DNA of 32,150 nucleotides from Candidatus Methylomirabilota bacterium. GTDB lineage: Bacteria > Methylomirabilota > Methylomirabilia > Rokubacteriales > CSP1-6. Shown here in pieces: positions 18,022-26,107 of the stretch. The notes under the pieces are model-generated. The model was not told the DNA's origin, ran no database searches, and saw only the letters and a list, made by a program, of their open reading frames with translations. Position 1 is the first letter of the stretch; the number at the start of each line of letters is the position of its first letter. A program made the translations under genes and the position numbers. The stretch spans positions 1-32,150 of the forward strand of contig DATFVL010000107.1 in assembly GCA_035260325.1 (NCBI GenBank), in the 5' to 3' direction.

Positions 18022-21011
18022 CGCCCGAGGTCCTGGAGCCCCTTGCGCGCGGCGGCGGCGAGGTCGGCGGGCACGTTCGGCTGGTCGAGGAGCTTCCTGT
18101 AGACGATCGCCGCCGCGTCCGGCTGCTTCGCCGCGATGAAGCTCGTCGCCGCGCCGAGAAGCGCCTTGCGCCCGGCGGCCGACTCCGGCGCCACGTAGGC
18201 CGCGGTCATGAAGTACTCGGCGGCGGCCATCTGGTCGCCCTCGCCCTGCCAGGCCTCGCCGAGACCGTAGGCGGCGTCGGCGACGATCGCGTCGTCGGGG
18301 CTCTTCAGGAGATCGCCGAGCAGCGCGCGCGCCTCGGCCGGCTTCTTCGCCTGGACCAGCAGGCGCGCGTTGCCGATGAGCGCGCGCGGGCCCCAGTCGG
18401 CGCGGCCGTCCTTCGCCGCGCGCGTGTAGGCGTCGAGCGCGCCCGCCGCGTCGCCCGTGGCCTCGCGCGCCCGGGCGAGCACGAGCCAGATGCGCGGCAG
18501 CTTCGTGTCGGCCGGCGCCGCGGCCGCGAGCCGCTCGAGCTCCTCGCGGGCGACGTCCGCGCGCCCGGTCTCCACCTTCGCCTCCGCGAGGACCCAGTGC
18601 CCGTTCACGACGAACGGGCTGTTCCCGAAGCGCTGCTCCATCTCGGTGTACGCGTCGTACACGACCGGCCACGCGCCGGCGGCGGCCGCGCCCGCCCCGA
18701 CGCGCTCGAGGGCGTCGTCGGCGGCCTCGTCGCCGGGGAACTGGGCGACGAGGCGCTTCGCGTGGTCGAGCGCCCCCTTCCAGTCCTTCTCCTCGACGGC
18801 GACGCCCGTGAGGACGTAGAGGAGGCGCGGCGCCGCCAGGCCGGCGGGCGCGGCCGTGAGCTCGGCGAGCGCCGCCTTCTTCCACTCCGCGCGGGCGCCC
18901 TGGTGGTAGGCGATCACGGCGAGCCCGTACTCCGCGGCGCCGGCGATCGCGGGCGTGCCGTTCGCGCGCGCGTCGGTGAGGAGGCCCTTGGCGGCGTCCC
19001 ACTGCGCCTGCGCCAGCTCGACGGCGCCGAGGCCGAGGGTGGCGAGGGCGCCCACGTCGGCCTTGGCGGCCGTGAACGCCTTCGCCGCGTCGGCGGGCTT
19101 GCCGGCCGCGAGCAGCGCGACGCCGAGCGCCGCCTGGGCGCGGCCGACGAGCGGCGGGAACGGCGCGCGCTTGATCCAGTCGGCGAGCACCGGCTGCGCC
19201 GCGGTGGCGTCGCCCGTGCGCAGCAGGAGGATCGCGCGGTTCAGCCGGGCGAAGTCGGTGCGCGGCAGCTTCGCGTAGTCCGCGACGATCCGGTCGAGCA
19301 GCGTCCTGGCACCCGGCCACTCGGCCGGTTTCTTCAACGCCAGCTCCGAGGCGAGCAGGAGCGCGTCCGGCGTGTAGGGATGGTCCGGGTAGAGGCGGGC
19401 GAACTCGAGGAACTCCCGGCGCGCGTCGTCCAGGCGGTCCTGGCGGAGCGCGATCCACGCGACACCGATCCGCGCGACCGGCGCGTCCCGGTGCTGCGGC
19501 AGCTCGACGAGCAGGCGCTCGAAGGCGCTGCGCGCCCCGGCCTGGTCGCCCGCATAGTAGGCGGCCTCGCCCTGGAGCAGGAGCGCGGCCGCGCGCGCGT
19601 CGGGGCCCGTGGCGGACGCGATGACGGGGGTGAGGTCCTTCGCCGCCTGGGCGAACTCCCGCAGCTCGACGTTGACCTGCGCCAGCCGGAACGCCGCGAA
19701 CCAGCCCGTCGCCGACGCGGGATCACCGCGCTGGGCGAGGTCGTACTGCGTGCGGGCGTCGTCGAGGTTCCCCTGCCCGCGGTGCGCCTCACCGTTCAGC
19801 AGGAGCGCGTAGGCGCGGGCGGCGGGCGTGAGGTTGCCGGCGAGCACCTCCTGGAGGACGGTCAACGCCTCGGCCCCCTTGCCGCCGTCGATGAGCGAGC
19901 GCGCGAAGCGGACGAAGAGCGGCTGCAGGAGCGGCGAGCCGCGGCTCTCGAGGTCGCGGGCGGCCTGGCGCGCCGCATCGGGGTCGGAGGGCAGGAGCCC
20001 CAGGACGATCCCCGCTTCGGCCCAGTCGCGCTCGGTGCCGATCTTGGGCGCGGCGGCCGGCGACGTCGGCGTGAGGAACGCGCGAAACGCGGCGACGGCC
20101 TCCTTGTACCGGCCGGCCTGGAGGCTCCACCAGCCGAGCCTCAACTGGCCTTGATCGAGGAGCGGGTGCGGGCCGCCCTGGACGAACCGCCCGAGCTCGG
20201 TCGCCGCGCGATCGGCCTGGCCGACGCGCCCGAGCGCATCGCCCGACCAGAACGCGACGTCGCGTTCGAGCGCGCCCGGCACGCCCTTCGCCCCGAGCGC
20301 CGACCACGCGGCCACCGCGTCCTGGTGGCGGCCGAGCGCGTAGCTCGAGAGCCCGAGGCCGTGGCGCACCCACGGCTCCATCGAGAGCGGCATGGGGCCC
20401 GCGAGGAGCTGCGTGAACGTGTCGCGGGCGCGCTGCGCGTTGCCGAGGCGGAGCGCGGTCCACGCCGCGCCGTGCGTGGCCCACAGCGCGAAGTCGCTCC
20501 CCCGGGGCGCGGTCTGCACGACCTCCCGGAACAGGCGGTCCGCCTGCTCGACGCGGCCGAGGACCCAGTAGGTCTCGGCGAGCCAGTAGCGCGCCTCGAG
20601 CACGAGGTCGGCGTCGCCCCCGCTCCGCGCCGCCTGCTCGAGCGCCTTCGCCGCGTCGTCGTACTCGGACTTGGCGAAGCGCGCGCGCCCGCACTCGAGC
20701 GCCTTCGACGCGACGCCGAAGAACGCGCCCACGCACGCGAGCGCGCCGGGCTGCTCGACCGCGGCGGTCGGCTTGTCGGCCGTCGGCGGCGCGAACGCGG
20801 CCAGGGGGAACGGCGGGAGGTCCGTGGGCGGCGGGGGCAGCGGCAGCGTGGCGCCCGCGAGCTTCGGCTTCTCGCCCGGCGCCTCCGCGAACGGCACGAG
20901 CCGCGCCAGGTCGGGCAGGGGCGGCGTGAGCGGCAGGAGCGTCTGCGCGGCGGCGCCTACCGGCGCCGCGAGCCACGCCGCCAGGAGGAGGCCGACCGCC
21001 GCCCGGCGCAT
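18018..21011 (-). CDS. Large periplasmic TPR-repeat protein
   Basis: A 997-residue protein. Residues 1-23 are a Sec signal peptide ending GAAAQ. A Pro-rich stretch (about 24-80) follows, then from about residue 100 to the C-terminus tandem tetratricopeptide-type repeats with the usual small-residue pattern (YWLAETYWVLGRVEQADRLF; LLLQGEAAYYAGDQAGARSAF; YGLGEAWQGEGDQMAAAEYF). No catalytic domain is visible. Two cysteines lie between the Pro-rich part and the first repeats (ACVGAFFG, LECGRA). It is probably an envelope scaffold. The ATG at 21011 overlaps the upstream TPR gene stop by one base, and its stop overlaps the oxidoreductase start, so the three genes form one unit. Confidence 0.83.
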   Translation of the reverse strand: MRRAAVGLLLAAWLAAPVGAAAQTLLPLTPPLPDLARLVPFAEAPGEKPKLAGATLPLPPPPTDLPPFPLAAFAPPTADKPTAAVEQPGALACVGAFFGVASKALECGRARFAKSEYDDAAKALEQAARSGGDADLVLEARYWLAETYWVLGRVEQADRLFREVVQTAPRGSDFALWATHGAAWTALRLGNAQRARDTFTQLLAGPMPLSMEPWVRHGLGLSSYALGRHQDAVAAWSALGAKGVPGALERDVAFWSGDALGRVGQADRAATELGRFVQGGPHPLLDQGQLRLGWWSLQAGRYKEAVAAFRAFLTPTSPAAAPKIGTERDWAEAGIVLGLLPSDPDAARQAARDLESRGSPLLQPLFVRFARSLIDGGKGAEALTVLQEVLAGNLTPAARAYALLLNGEAHRGQGNLDDARTQYDLAQRGDPASATGWFAAFRLAQVNVELREFAQAAKDLTPVIASATGPDARAAALLLQGEAAYYAGDQAGARSAFERLLVELPQHRDAPVARIGVAWIALRQDRLDDARREFLEFARLYPDHPYTPDALLLASELALKKPAEWPGARTLLDRIVADYAKLPRTDFARLNRAILLLRTGDATAAQPVLADWIKRAPFPPLVGRAQAALGVALLAAGKPADAAKAFTAAKADVGALATLGLGAVELAQAQWDAAKGLLTDARANGTPAIAGAAEYGLAVIAYHQGARAEWKKAALAELTAAPAGLAAPRLLYVLTGVAVEEKDWKGALDHAKRLVAQFPGDEAADDALERVGAGAAAAGAWPVVYDAYTEMEQRFGNSPFVVNGHWVLAEAKVETGRADVAREELERLAAAAPADTKLPRIWLVLARAREATGDAAGALDAYTRAAKDGRADWGPRALIGNARLLVQAKKPAEARALLGDLLKSPDDAIVADAAYGLGEAWQGEGDQMAAAEYFMTAAYVAPESAAGRKALLGAATSFIAAKQPDAAAIVYRKLLDQPNVPADLAAAARKGLQDLGR

Positions 21012-22387
21012 CAGGAGCCGCCCCCGGCCTTCGGCGCCGGCGTCTTCGGCAGCCGGCCCTTGATCGCCGTGGCGCGATCGCGCGCCCAGTCCCGGAGCGT
21101 CGCGTCGGGGCTCTTGGCCGCGACCTGCGCGTAGGCTGCGAGCGCGGCCTTCGGGTCCTGGAGCTGCTCCCTCGCCAGGCCGAGGCCCGCGAGCGCCCGG
21201 TAGCGCGTCGCCGCCTCCACGCTCTTCACCGCGCCGACCGCCTCGAACGCCTTGGCCGCCGCGCTGAAGCGGCCGAGCTTCAGCTCCGACTCACCCTGGA
21301 GCACGAGCGCATCCGCGCGCACGGCCTCCTCGTCGCTCTTCGCGGCGGCCTGCGCCTGGGCCGACGCCTCCCGCCAGTCCTTCCTCTTGAACGCCGCGTT
21401 GGCCAGGTCGAGCGCGGCGCGGGAGGCGAGCTGGTGGTTCGGAAACTCCTTGCGGAGCCGCCGCCAGGCGGCCTCCTGGTCCTTCGGGCGCCCGAGCCGC
21501 CCCGCGATCGCGCCCGCGTCGTAGAGCGCCTCGGCCGTCGGCGGCGCCTGCTCCATGAGCTGCTTGTAGGTGTCCTGGAGCTCGGAGCGGTCGCCGTACT
21601 TCGAGAGCGTCTCGGTGATCATCCGGCGCGCCGCCGGCGCCAGGTCGTGGCGGGGCGCCGCCGCGACGAACGCGCGCAGGTCCTCGAGCCCGCCCTTCGC
21701 GTCGCCGGAGGTCACGCGCGCCCAGCCGAGGAGGTAGCGCGCGTCGGGGACGAGCTTGTGGCCCCCGAACTTCGTCGGAAACGCCTCGAGCATCGGGATC
21801 GCTTCGCCGAACCGCTTCAGCTCGACGAGGGTGCGCGCCAGGTAGAAGGTCGCGTCGGGCGCGAGCGCGTGGTCGGGCCAGCCGTTCAGGAGCTCGCGGA
21901 ACGCCGTCACCGCCCCCTCGGGGCGGCGCAGGTCGAGGTCGGTGAGGCCGAGGCCATAGTACGCGTCCGGTGCGCGCGGCGACTGCGCGTCCTTCCGCGT
22001 CACCGCCTCGTACGCGGCGCGCGCCTCGGCGAAGCGCCGGAGGCGGTAGAGCGCCTCGCCCTGCCAGAACTTCGCCTCGAGGGGCGGGCCCGCCGCCGGG
22101 AGCTTCTCCGCGCGCCGGAACGCCTCGAGCGCCGCCTCGCCGTCGCCGAGCGCCAGCCGCGCGCGCCCGAGGGTGAGCAGCGTCTCGGGGAGCTTCGGAT
22201 CGTTCGGGTACTCGGCGACGAGGCGCTCGAGCGCCCGGCGCGCGACGGCGTAGAGGCCGTCGCCGAACGCGCGCTCGCCGACGAGCCGGAGCCGCGCCGG
22301 CTCGTCGAGCGCCCACGCGGGCGTGCTCGCGAACGCGACCGTGAGCAGGAGGAGGAGCGCCGTGACGGGCCGCAACCTGCGAGTCAT
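21011..22387 (-). CDS. Periplasmic TPR-repeat protein
   Basis: I choose ATG 22387 because it begins a clear signal peptide (basic TRRLRP, hydrophobic TALLLLLTVAFAS, cleavage near AWA-LDE); the open frame upstream runs antisense through the HAD gene and is spurious. The 458-residue protein is mostly tandem TPRs resembling the YbgF/BamD style (GDGLYAVARRALERLVAEYP; YYGLGLTDLDLRRPEGAVTAF; YLLGWARVTSGDAKGGLEDL). It ends in a Lys/Gly-rich tail. It is first in the TPR-TPR-AOR unit. A weak -10 (TACGAT, minus strand 22405-22400) lies upstream in the 42-bp gap to the divergent HAD gene. Role unknown; envelope assembly or a binding scaffold is plausible. Confidence 0.82.
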   Translation of the reverse strand: MTRRLRPVTALLLLLTVAFASTPAWALDEPARLRLVGERAFGDGLYAVARRALERLVAEYPNDPKLPETLLTLGRARLALGDGEAALEAFRRAEKLPAAGPPLEAKFWQGEALYRLRRFAEARAAYEAVTRKDAQSPRAPDAYYGLGLTDLDLRRPEGAVTAFRELLNGWPDHALAPDATFYLARTLVELKRFGEAIPMLEAFPTKFGGHKLVPDARYLLGWARVTSGDAKGGLEDLRAFVAAAPRHDLAPAARRMITETLSKYGDRSELQDTYKQLMEQAPPTAEALYDAGAIAGRLGRPKDQEAAWRRLRKEFPNHQLASRAALDLANAAFKRKDWREASAQAQAAAKSDEEAVRADALVLQGESELKLGRFSAAAKAFEAVGAVKSVEAATRYRALAGLGLAREQLQDPKAALAAYAQVAAKSPDATLRDWARDRATAIKGRLPKTPAPKAGGGS

Positions 22388-22429
22388 GTTGACCAAATCA
22401 TCGTAGCACGGCTGTGGTACGGTCAGGAC

Positions 22430-23089
22430 GTGGCGCTGTGCGTGTTCGACCTCGACCACACCCTCATCCGCACACCGCTCGACCTGGCGGCGATGGCCGT
22501 CGACATGCGGGCGCTCATCGAGCGCGCCCGCGGGCCCCTGCCGCCCCGCCCCGAGCGCTGGCGCGTCGGCGAGCTGGTGCAGTGGACGAAGGCGGGCGCG
22601 CCCGAGCTCGAGGGGGCGGTGTGGGAGGTGGCGCTCGCGCACGAGGGCCGCGCCATGGACGCCGCGACGGTCGAGCCGGGCGCGCTCGACGCGCTCGCGG
22701 GCGCGCGTCGCGCCGGCTTCCGCACCGCGCTCTGGACCAACAACGCGCGCGCCCTCACGCTGCCGGCGCTCGAGCGCCTCGGGCTCGCCGCCCTCCTGGA
22801 TCTCGTGGTGACCCGTGACGACATGCGCGCGCTCAAGCCCGATCCCGACGGCTGGCGCGTGATCTGTGACCGCGTCGACGGCGCCGAGCGTGCCGCCGAC
22901 TCGGTGGTCGTCGGCGACTCCTGGGTGGACGGCCTCGCCGCGGCCGCCGTCGGCGTGCCCTTCCTCGCCTACCGCCCGCGCGAGGAGGAGCTCCGCCGCT
23001 GGGGCGTCGAGCCGGCCGGCCGGCTCGACGACCTCGCCGCCCTCCCCGCGTGGCTCGCCGCGCGGGGCAACGGGCGCGAGGCGCGCTGA
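22430..23089 (+). CDS. HAD-superfamily hydrolase
   Basis: GTG 22430 opens directly onto motif I. The 219 residues contain all HAD motifs: I, FDLDHT with nucleophile Asp7 and acid/base Asp9; II, WTNN with Thr103; III, LKPDPDGW with Lys136; IV, GDSWVDG with Asp163 and Asp167. A helical cap occupies about 15-85. The pattern and size suit a phosphoglycolate-phosphatase-like or other small-molecule phosphatase. The open frame upstream is antisense to the TPR gene and not real. Its stop overlaps the rarA start (TGATG). Phosphatase activity is likely; the substrate is not predictable. Confidence 0.85.
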   Translation: MALCVFDLDHTLIRTPLDLAAMAVDMRALIERARGPLPPRPERWRVGELVQWTKAGAPELEGAVWEVALAHEGRAMDAATVEPGALDALAGARRAGFRTALWTNNARALTLPALERLGLAALLDLVVTRDDMRALKPDPDGWRVICDRVDGAERAADSVVVGDSWVDGLAAAAVGVPFLAYRPREEELRRWGVEPAGRLDDLAALPAWLAARGNGREAR

Positions 23090-24435
23090 TGGACCTCTTC
23101 GAGGAGCCGGCGCCCGGCGCGGTCGCGCCCCCGGCGACGCCGCTCGCCGACCGGATGCGGCCCAAGACCCTCGACGAGGTCCTCGGCCAGGAGCACCTCC
23201 TCGGCCCCGGCAAGGTCCTGCGCACAGCACTCGAGCGGGGCGAGCTCCACTCGATGATCCTCTGGGGCCCGCCCGGCTCGGGCAAGACCACGCTCGCCTT
23301 CCTCCTGGCGCGGGTGACCGGCGCGCGCTTCGTCGCCTTCTCCGCCGTGCTCTCGGGCGTGAAGGAGATCCGCGAGGTCGTCGCCGAGGCCGAGCGCGAG
23401 CGCGCCCGGCGCCGGACGCGCACGATCCTGTTCGTGGACGAGATCCACCGCTTCAACCGCGCGCAGCAGGACGCCTTCCTCCCGCACGTCGAGAAGGCGA
23501 CGGTGATCCTCATCGGCGCGACGACGGAGAACCCGTCGTTCGAGGTGAACGCGGCGCTCCTGTCCCGCTGCCGCGTCTACGTGCTCCAGGGGCTCGGCGA
23601 GGCGGAGCTCGTCGCGATCATGCGGCGCGCGCTCGCCGACGGCGAGCGCGGCCTGGGCGCCCTCGGCCCCGAGGTGGACGACGCCGCCCTCACCCTCGTC
23701 GCGCGGCTCGCCGACGGCGACGCGCGCGCGGCGCTCAACATCCTGGAGCTCGCGGTGCTCCTCTCGGCGGAGGCGGGCGGGCGGCGGCGCGTCACCGAGG
23801 CGTCGATCCGCGAGGCCGCGCAGCGCAAGACGCTCCTCTACGACAAGGCGGGCGAGGAGCATTACAACCTGATCTCGGCCCTCCACAAGTCGCTGCGCGA
23901 CTCCGACCCCGACGCCGCGCTCTACTGGCTCACGCGCATGCTCGAGGCCGGCGAGGACCGCCTCTACCTGGCCCGGCGGCTCGTCCGCTTCGCGTCCGAG
24001 GACGTGGGCAACGCCGACCCCCGGGCGCTTTCGCTCACGCTCGCGGCCAAGGAAGCGTATGATTTCCTCGGTGACCCCGAAGGAGAGCTCGCTCTCGCCC
24101 AGGCGACGCTCTACCTCGCGCTCGCGCCCAAGTCGAACGCGGTCTACGTGGCGCTCGACGCGGCCCGGGCCGACGTTCGCGAGCGTCCCGCCGAGCCCGT
24201 GCCGCTCCACATCCGGAACGCGCCCACCCGACTGATGAAGGACCTCGGCTACGGCAAGGGGTACCAGTACGCCCACGACGCGCGCGACGCGCGCGTGGAC
24301 CAGGACGACCTGCCCGAGGCGCTGCGCGGCCGGCAGTACTACCAACCGACCGACCGCGGGCTCGAAGCCGAGCTCGGCCGCCGGCTCGCTGACTGGCGGC
24401 GCTGGCGGGCGGAGCGACGGCGGGAGCGGGACTAG
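23089..24435 (+). CDS. rarA: Replication-associated recombination protein A (RarA/MgsA AAA+ ATPase)
   Basis: The 448-residue length is close to that of E. coli RarA. ATG 23089 overlaps the HAD stop by one base; an in-frame start 13 codons earlier lies inside that gene and is unlikely. The N-terminal PLADRMRPKTLDEVLGQEHL is the usual RarA opening. Walker A is GPPGSGKTT with Lys66, Walker B is ILFVDEIHRFN with Asp117-Glu118, sensor 1 is IGATTENPSFE (142-152), and the arginine finger is Arg160 in LLSRC. The MgsA C-terminal domain has EDVGNADPRAL and the ending QYYQPTDRGLE. It acts as a tetramer at stalled replication forks, opening duplex ends and linking to SSB and the clamp loader. Confidence 0.95.
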   Translation: MDLFEEPAPGAVAPPATPLADRMRPKTLDEVLGQEHLLGPGKVLRTALERGELHSMILWGPPGSGKTTLAFLLARVTGARFVAFSAVLSGVKEIREVVAEAERERARRRTRTILFVDEIHRFNRAQQDAFLPHVEKATVILIGATTENPSFEVNAALLSRCRVYVLQGLGEAELVAIMRRALADGERGLGALGPEVDDAALTLVARLADGDARAALNILELAVLLSAEAGGRRRVTEASIREAAQRKTLLYDKAGEEHYNLISALHKSLRDSDPDAALYWLTRMLEAGEDRLYLARRLVRFASEDVGNADPRALSLTLAAKEAYDFLGDPEGELALAQATLYLALAPKSNAVYVALDAARADVRERPAEPVPLHIRNAPTRLMKDLGYGKGYQYAHDARDARVDQDDLPEALRGRQYYQPTDRGLEAELGRRLADWRRWRAERRRERD

Positions 24436-24437
24436 CC

Positions 24438-24875
24438 ATGTGGTTCGGGATCAAGCGCACGCACTGGATCCTGATGACGCTCGTCGTGCTGTTCCTGGCC
24501 TTCTACTTCGGGCTGCTCTCGTGGAGCCGGCTCGGCGACGCGCTCGAGACGCTCGCGGCGAACCCGGGCGGCGGCGCGAAGATGTTCGCCGCCAAGGTGG
24601 ACCGCGCCGACGCGATCTTCATGATCTTCATGCTCCTCTTCCTGACGCCGCTCGCGATCGTGGCGGTGGGCGGGCTCATCGTGTTCGTCACCGCGGCGCT
24701 GGCGGGAATGTTCCAGAACTTCGCGGGAGCGAAGGGCGCGCCGTTCTGGGTCTTCTCGGGCTTCGCGTACCTCGTGCTGGTCGTCGTCGGCTTCTTCACG
24801 CGGGGGTACTGGATGCCGCACGTCCAGGGCGCGGTCAGCCTCATCGCCCGCGCGCTCCTCGCCGCGTCCCGGTAA
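24438..24875 (+). CDS. Small integral membrane protein of unknown function
   Basis: A 145-residue protein starting 2 bp after rarA. Three strong hydrophobic segments are visible: about 10-30 (HWILMTLVVLFLAFYFGLL), 60-92 (IFMIFMLLFLTPLAIVAVGG onward) and 103-122 (FWVFSGFAYLVLVVVGFF). A short amphipathic C-terminal helix follows. The loop between TM1 and TM2 is small and mixed. No family was recognised. Its tight link to rarA suggests co-transcription. It ends just before a 16-bp palindrome and the ddl-murG unit. Confidence 0.75.
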   Translation: MWFGIKRTHWILMTLVVLFLAFYFGLLSWSRLGDALETLAANPGGGAKMFAAKVDRADAIFMIFMLLFLTPLAIVAVGGLIVFVTAALAGMFQNFAGAKGAPFWVFSGFAYLVLVVVGFFTRGYWMPHVQGAVSLIARALLAASR

Positions 24876-24876
24876 C

Positions 24877-24892
24877 GCCGCCGCGCGGCGGC
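24877..24892. repeat. Perfect 16-bp GC palindrome after the membrane-protein gene
   Basis: GCCGCCGCGCGGCGGC begins 1 bp after the stop codon and is its own reverse complement. It could fold into a stem with almost no loop or serve as a dyad site. No T-run follows, so a standard intrinsic terminator is unlikely. Confidence 0.5.
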
Positions 24893-24910
24893 CGGCGCGG
24901 TCGTTCCTGC

Positions 24911-24916
24911 TAGAAT
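24911..24916 (+). promoter_or_regulatory. Possible -10 element (TAGAAT) for the ddl-murG unit
   Basis: TAGAAT matches 5 of 6 of the -10 consensus and ends 7 nt before the ATG at 24924, the same spacing seen at 1528-1533. A transcript would start at or beside that ATG. No good -35 is seen at the usual distance. Inference only. Confidence 0.35.
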
Positions 24917-24923
24917 GACTCGC

Positions 24924-24992
24924 ATGCCACGCTGGCGCGTGGGCGACATTTATCGGGTGCCGCGAGGCCGGCGCAAACCGAGGGTGGCCTGA
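24924..24992 (+). CDS. Putative 22-codon leader ORF overlapping the ddl start
   Basis: ATG 24924 opens a short frame (MPRWRVGDIY...) rich in Arg and Pro, ending at TGA 24990-24992. That stop shares two bases with CTG 24989, the likely ddl start, as CTGA. An in-frame ATG also lies at 24915. The peptide may exist to bring ribosomes to a CTG start that has no Shine-Dalgarno site. It may also be chance, or the true ddl N-terminus displaced by a sequencing frameshift. Confidence 0.35.
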   Translation: MPRWRVGDIYRVPRGRRKPRVA

Positions 24993-26107
24993 CCAAGCTG
25001 CGTGTCGGCGTCGTTTTCGGAGGCCGCTCCGGCGAGCACGAGGTCTCCCTGGCCTCCGGGGCGTCGGTGATCGCGGCGCTCGAGCAGCGCGGCCACGCCG
25101 TCGTGCCGATCGGCATCGCGCGGGACGGCCGCTGGGTCGTCGGCGGCGAGCCGTTGCGCGCGCTGGCCGCCGAGGCGCGTGTGGCCCTGCCCGCGGACGA
25201 CGCCGCGGGCTCCGTGAAGAAGGCGCTCGCCGACCGCGCCGAGGCCGTCGAGAGCGGCACGCAGAGCCTGGCGCGCACCGAGCCGCCCGGCGGCCTGCCG
25301 GCCGAGGTCCGCCGCCTCGACGTCGTCGTCATCATGCTCCACGGTCCGTACGGCGAGGACGGCACGATCCAGGGCCTCTTCGAGCTGGCCGACGTCCCGT
25401 ACGTCGGCGCCGGCGTTATGGCGTCGGCGATCGGCATGGACAAGGCGATGATGAAGACCGTCTTCCAGGCCCACGGGCTGCCGGTCGTCGAGCACCTCGT
25501 CGTCGCCCGGCGCGAGTGGCGGGAGGACCCGGCCCGCGTCGCGCGGCGGGTCGCCGAGACGCTCGGCTTCCCCTGCTTCGTCAAGCCCTCGAACCTCGGC
25601 TCCTCCGTGGGCATCAGCAAGGTGCGCGACGCGGGCGCGCTGGCGCCGGCGATGGACGAGGCCGCGCGGCACGACCGCAAGATCCTCGTCGAGCGCGCCG
25701 TGCGCGGGCGCGAGATCGAGGTCAGCGTCCTCGGCAACGACGCGCCGGTCGCGTCGCTCCCCGGCGAGATCACCTACGCGAGCGAGTTTTACGACTACGC
25801 GACCAAGTACGCCGAGGGGCAGGCGCGTCTGACGGTGCCGGCGCCGATCGCGCCCGAGGTCACGCGCAAGATCCAGGAGCTGGCCCTCGCCGCCTACCGC
25901 GCCGTGGACTGCGCGGGGATGGCCCGCGTCGACTTCTTCCTCGAGGGCGACCGGGTGCTCGTCAACGAGATCAACACGATCCCCGGCTTCACGGCCACCA
26001 GCGGCTACGCGCGCATGTGGGAGGCGTCGGGGCTCGCCTACCCGGACCTGTTGGAGCGCTTGATCCAGCTCGCCCTCGAGCGCCACAAGGATAAGGGTGC
26101 CGGCTGA
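24989..26107 (+). CDS. ddl: D-alanine--D-alanine ligase (apparent CTG start)
   Basis: This cytoplasmic ATP-grasp enzyme joins two D-alanines for peptidoglycan. The N-terminal VGVVFGGRSGEHEVSLASG, with Glu17 needed for D-Ala binding, is encoded upstream of the first GTG at 25067, so that GTG cannot be the true start. No ATG, GTG or TTG exists in frame before the upstream stop at 24911, leaving CTG 24989 as the best start (372 residues, DdlA-like length). Other motifs: HGPYGEDGTIQG (118-129), Lys199 and GSSVGIS (204-210) of the ATP loop, ARVDFF (312-317) and NEINTIPGFT (326-335) for Mg, and Ser338 in TSGY. It overlaps murG by 11 bp. Function is firm; start is inferred. Confidence 0.9.
   Translation: MTKLRVGVVFGGRSGEHEVSLASGASVIAALEQRGHAVVPIGIARDGRWVVGGEPLRALAAEARVALPADDAAGSVKKALADRAEAVESGTQSLARTEPPGGLPAEVRRLDVVVIMLHGPYGEDGTIQGLFELADVPYVGAGVMASAIGMDKAMMKTVFQAHGLPVVEHLVVARREWREDPARVARRVAETLGFPCFVKPSNLGSSVGISKVRDAGALAPAMDEAARHDRKILVERAVRGREIEVSVLGNDAPVASLPGEITYASEFYDYATKYAEGQARLTVPAPIAPEVTRKIQELALAAYRAVDCAGMARVDFFLEGDRVLVNEINTIPGFTATSGYARMWEASGLAYPDLLERLIQLALERHKDKGAG

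Noticed and set aside
18022-19458. N-terminal extension of the AOR open frame
   Set aside because: It reads the TPR gene out of frame; GTG 18021 opens a normal AOR N-terminus and gives GTGA coupling.
18597-21134. 845-codon plus-strand open frame across the large TPR gene
   Set aside because: Antisense shadow; the minus strand has a signal peptide and regular TPR periodicity.
21434-22429. N-terminal extension of the HAD protein
   Set aside because: It is antisense to the TPR gene and has no HAD-like content; GTG 22430 begins directly before motif I.
22388-23230. N-terminal extension of the smaller TPR protein
   Set aside because: It runs antisense through the HAD and rarA genes; a clear signal peptide begins at ATG 22387.
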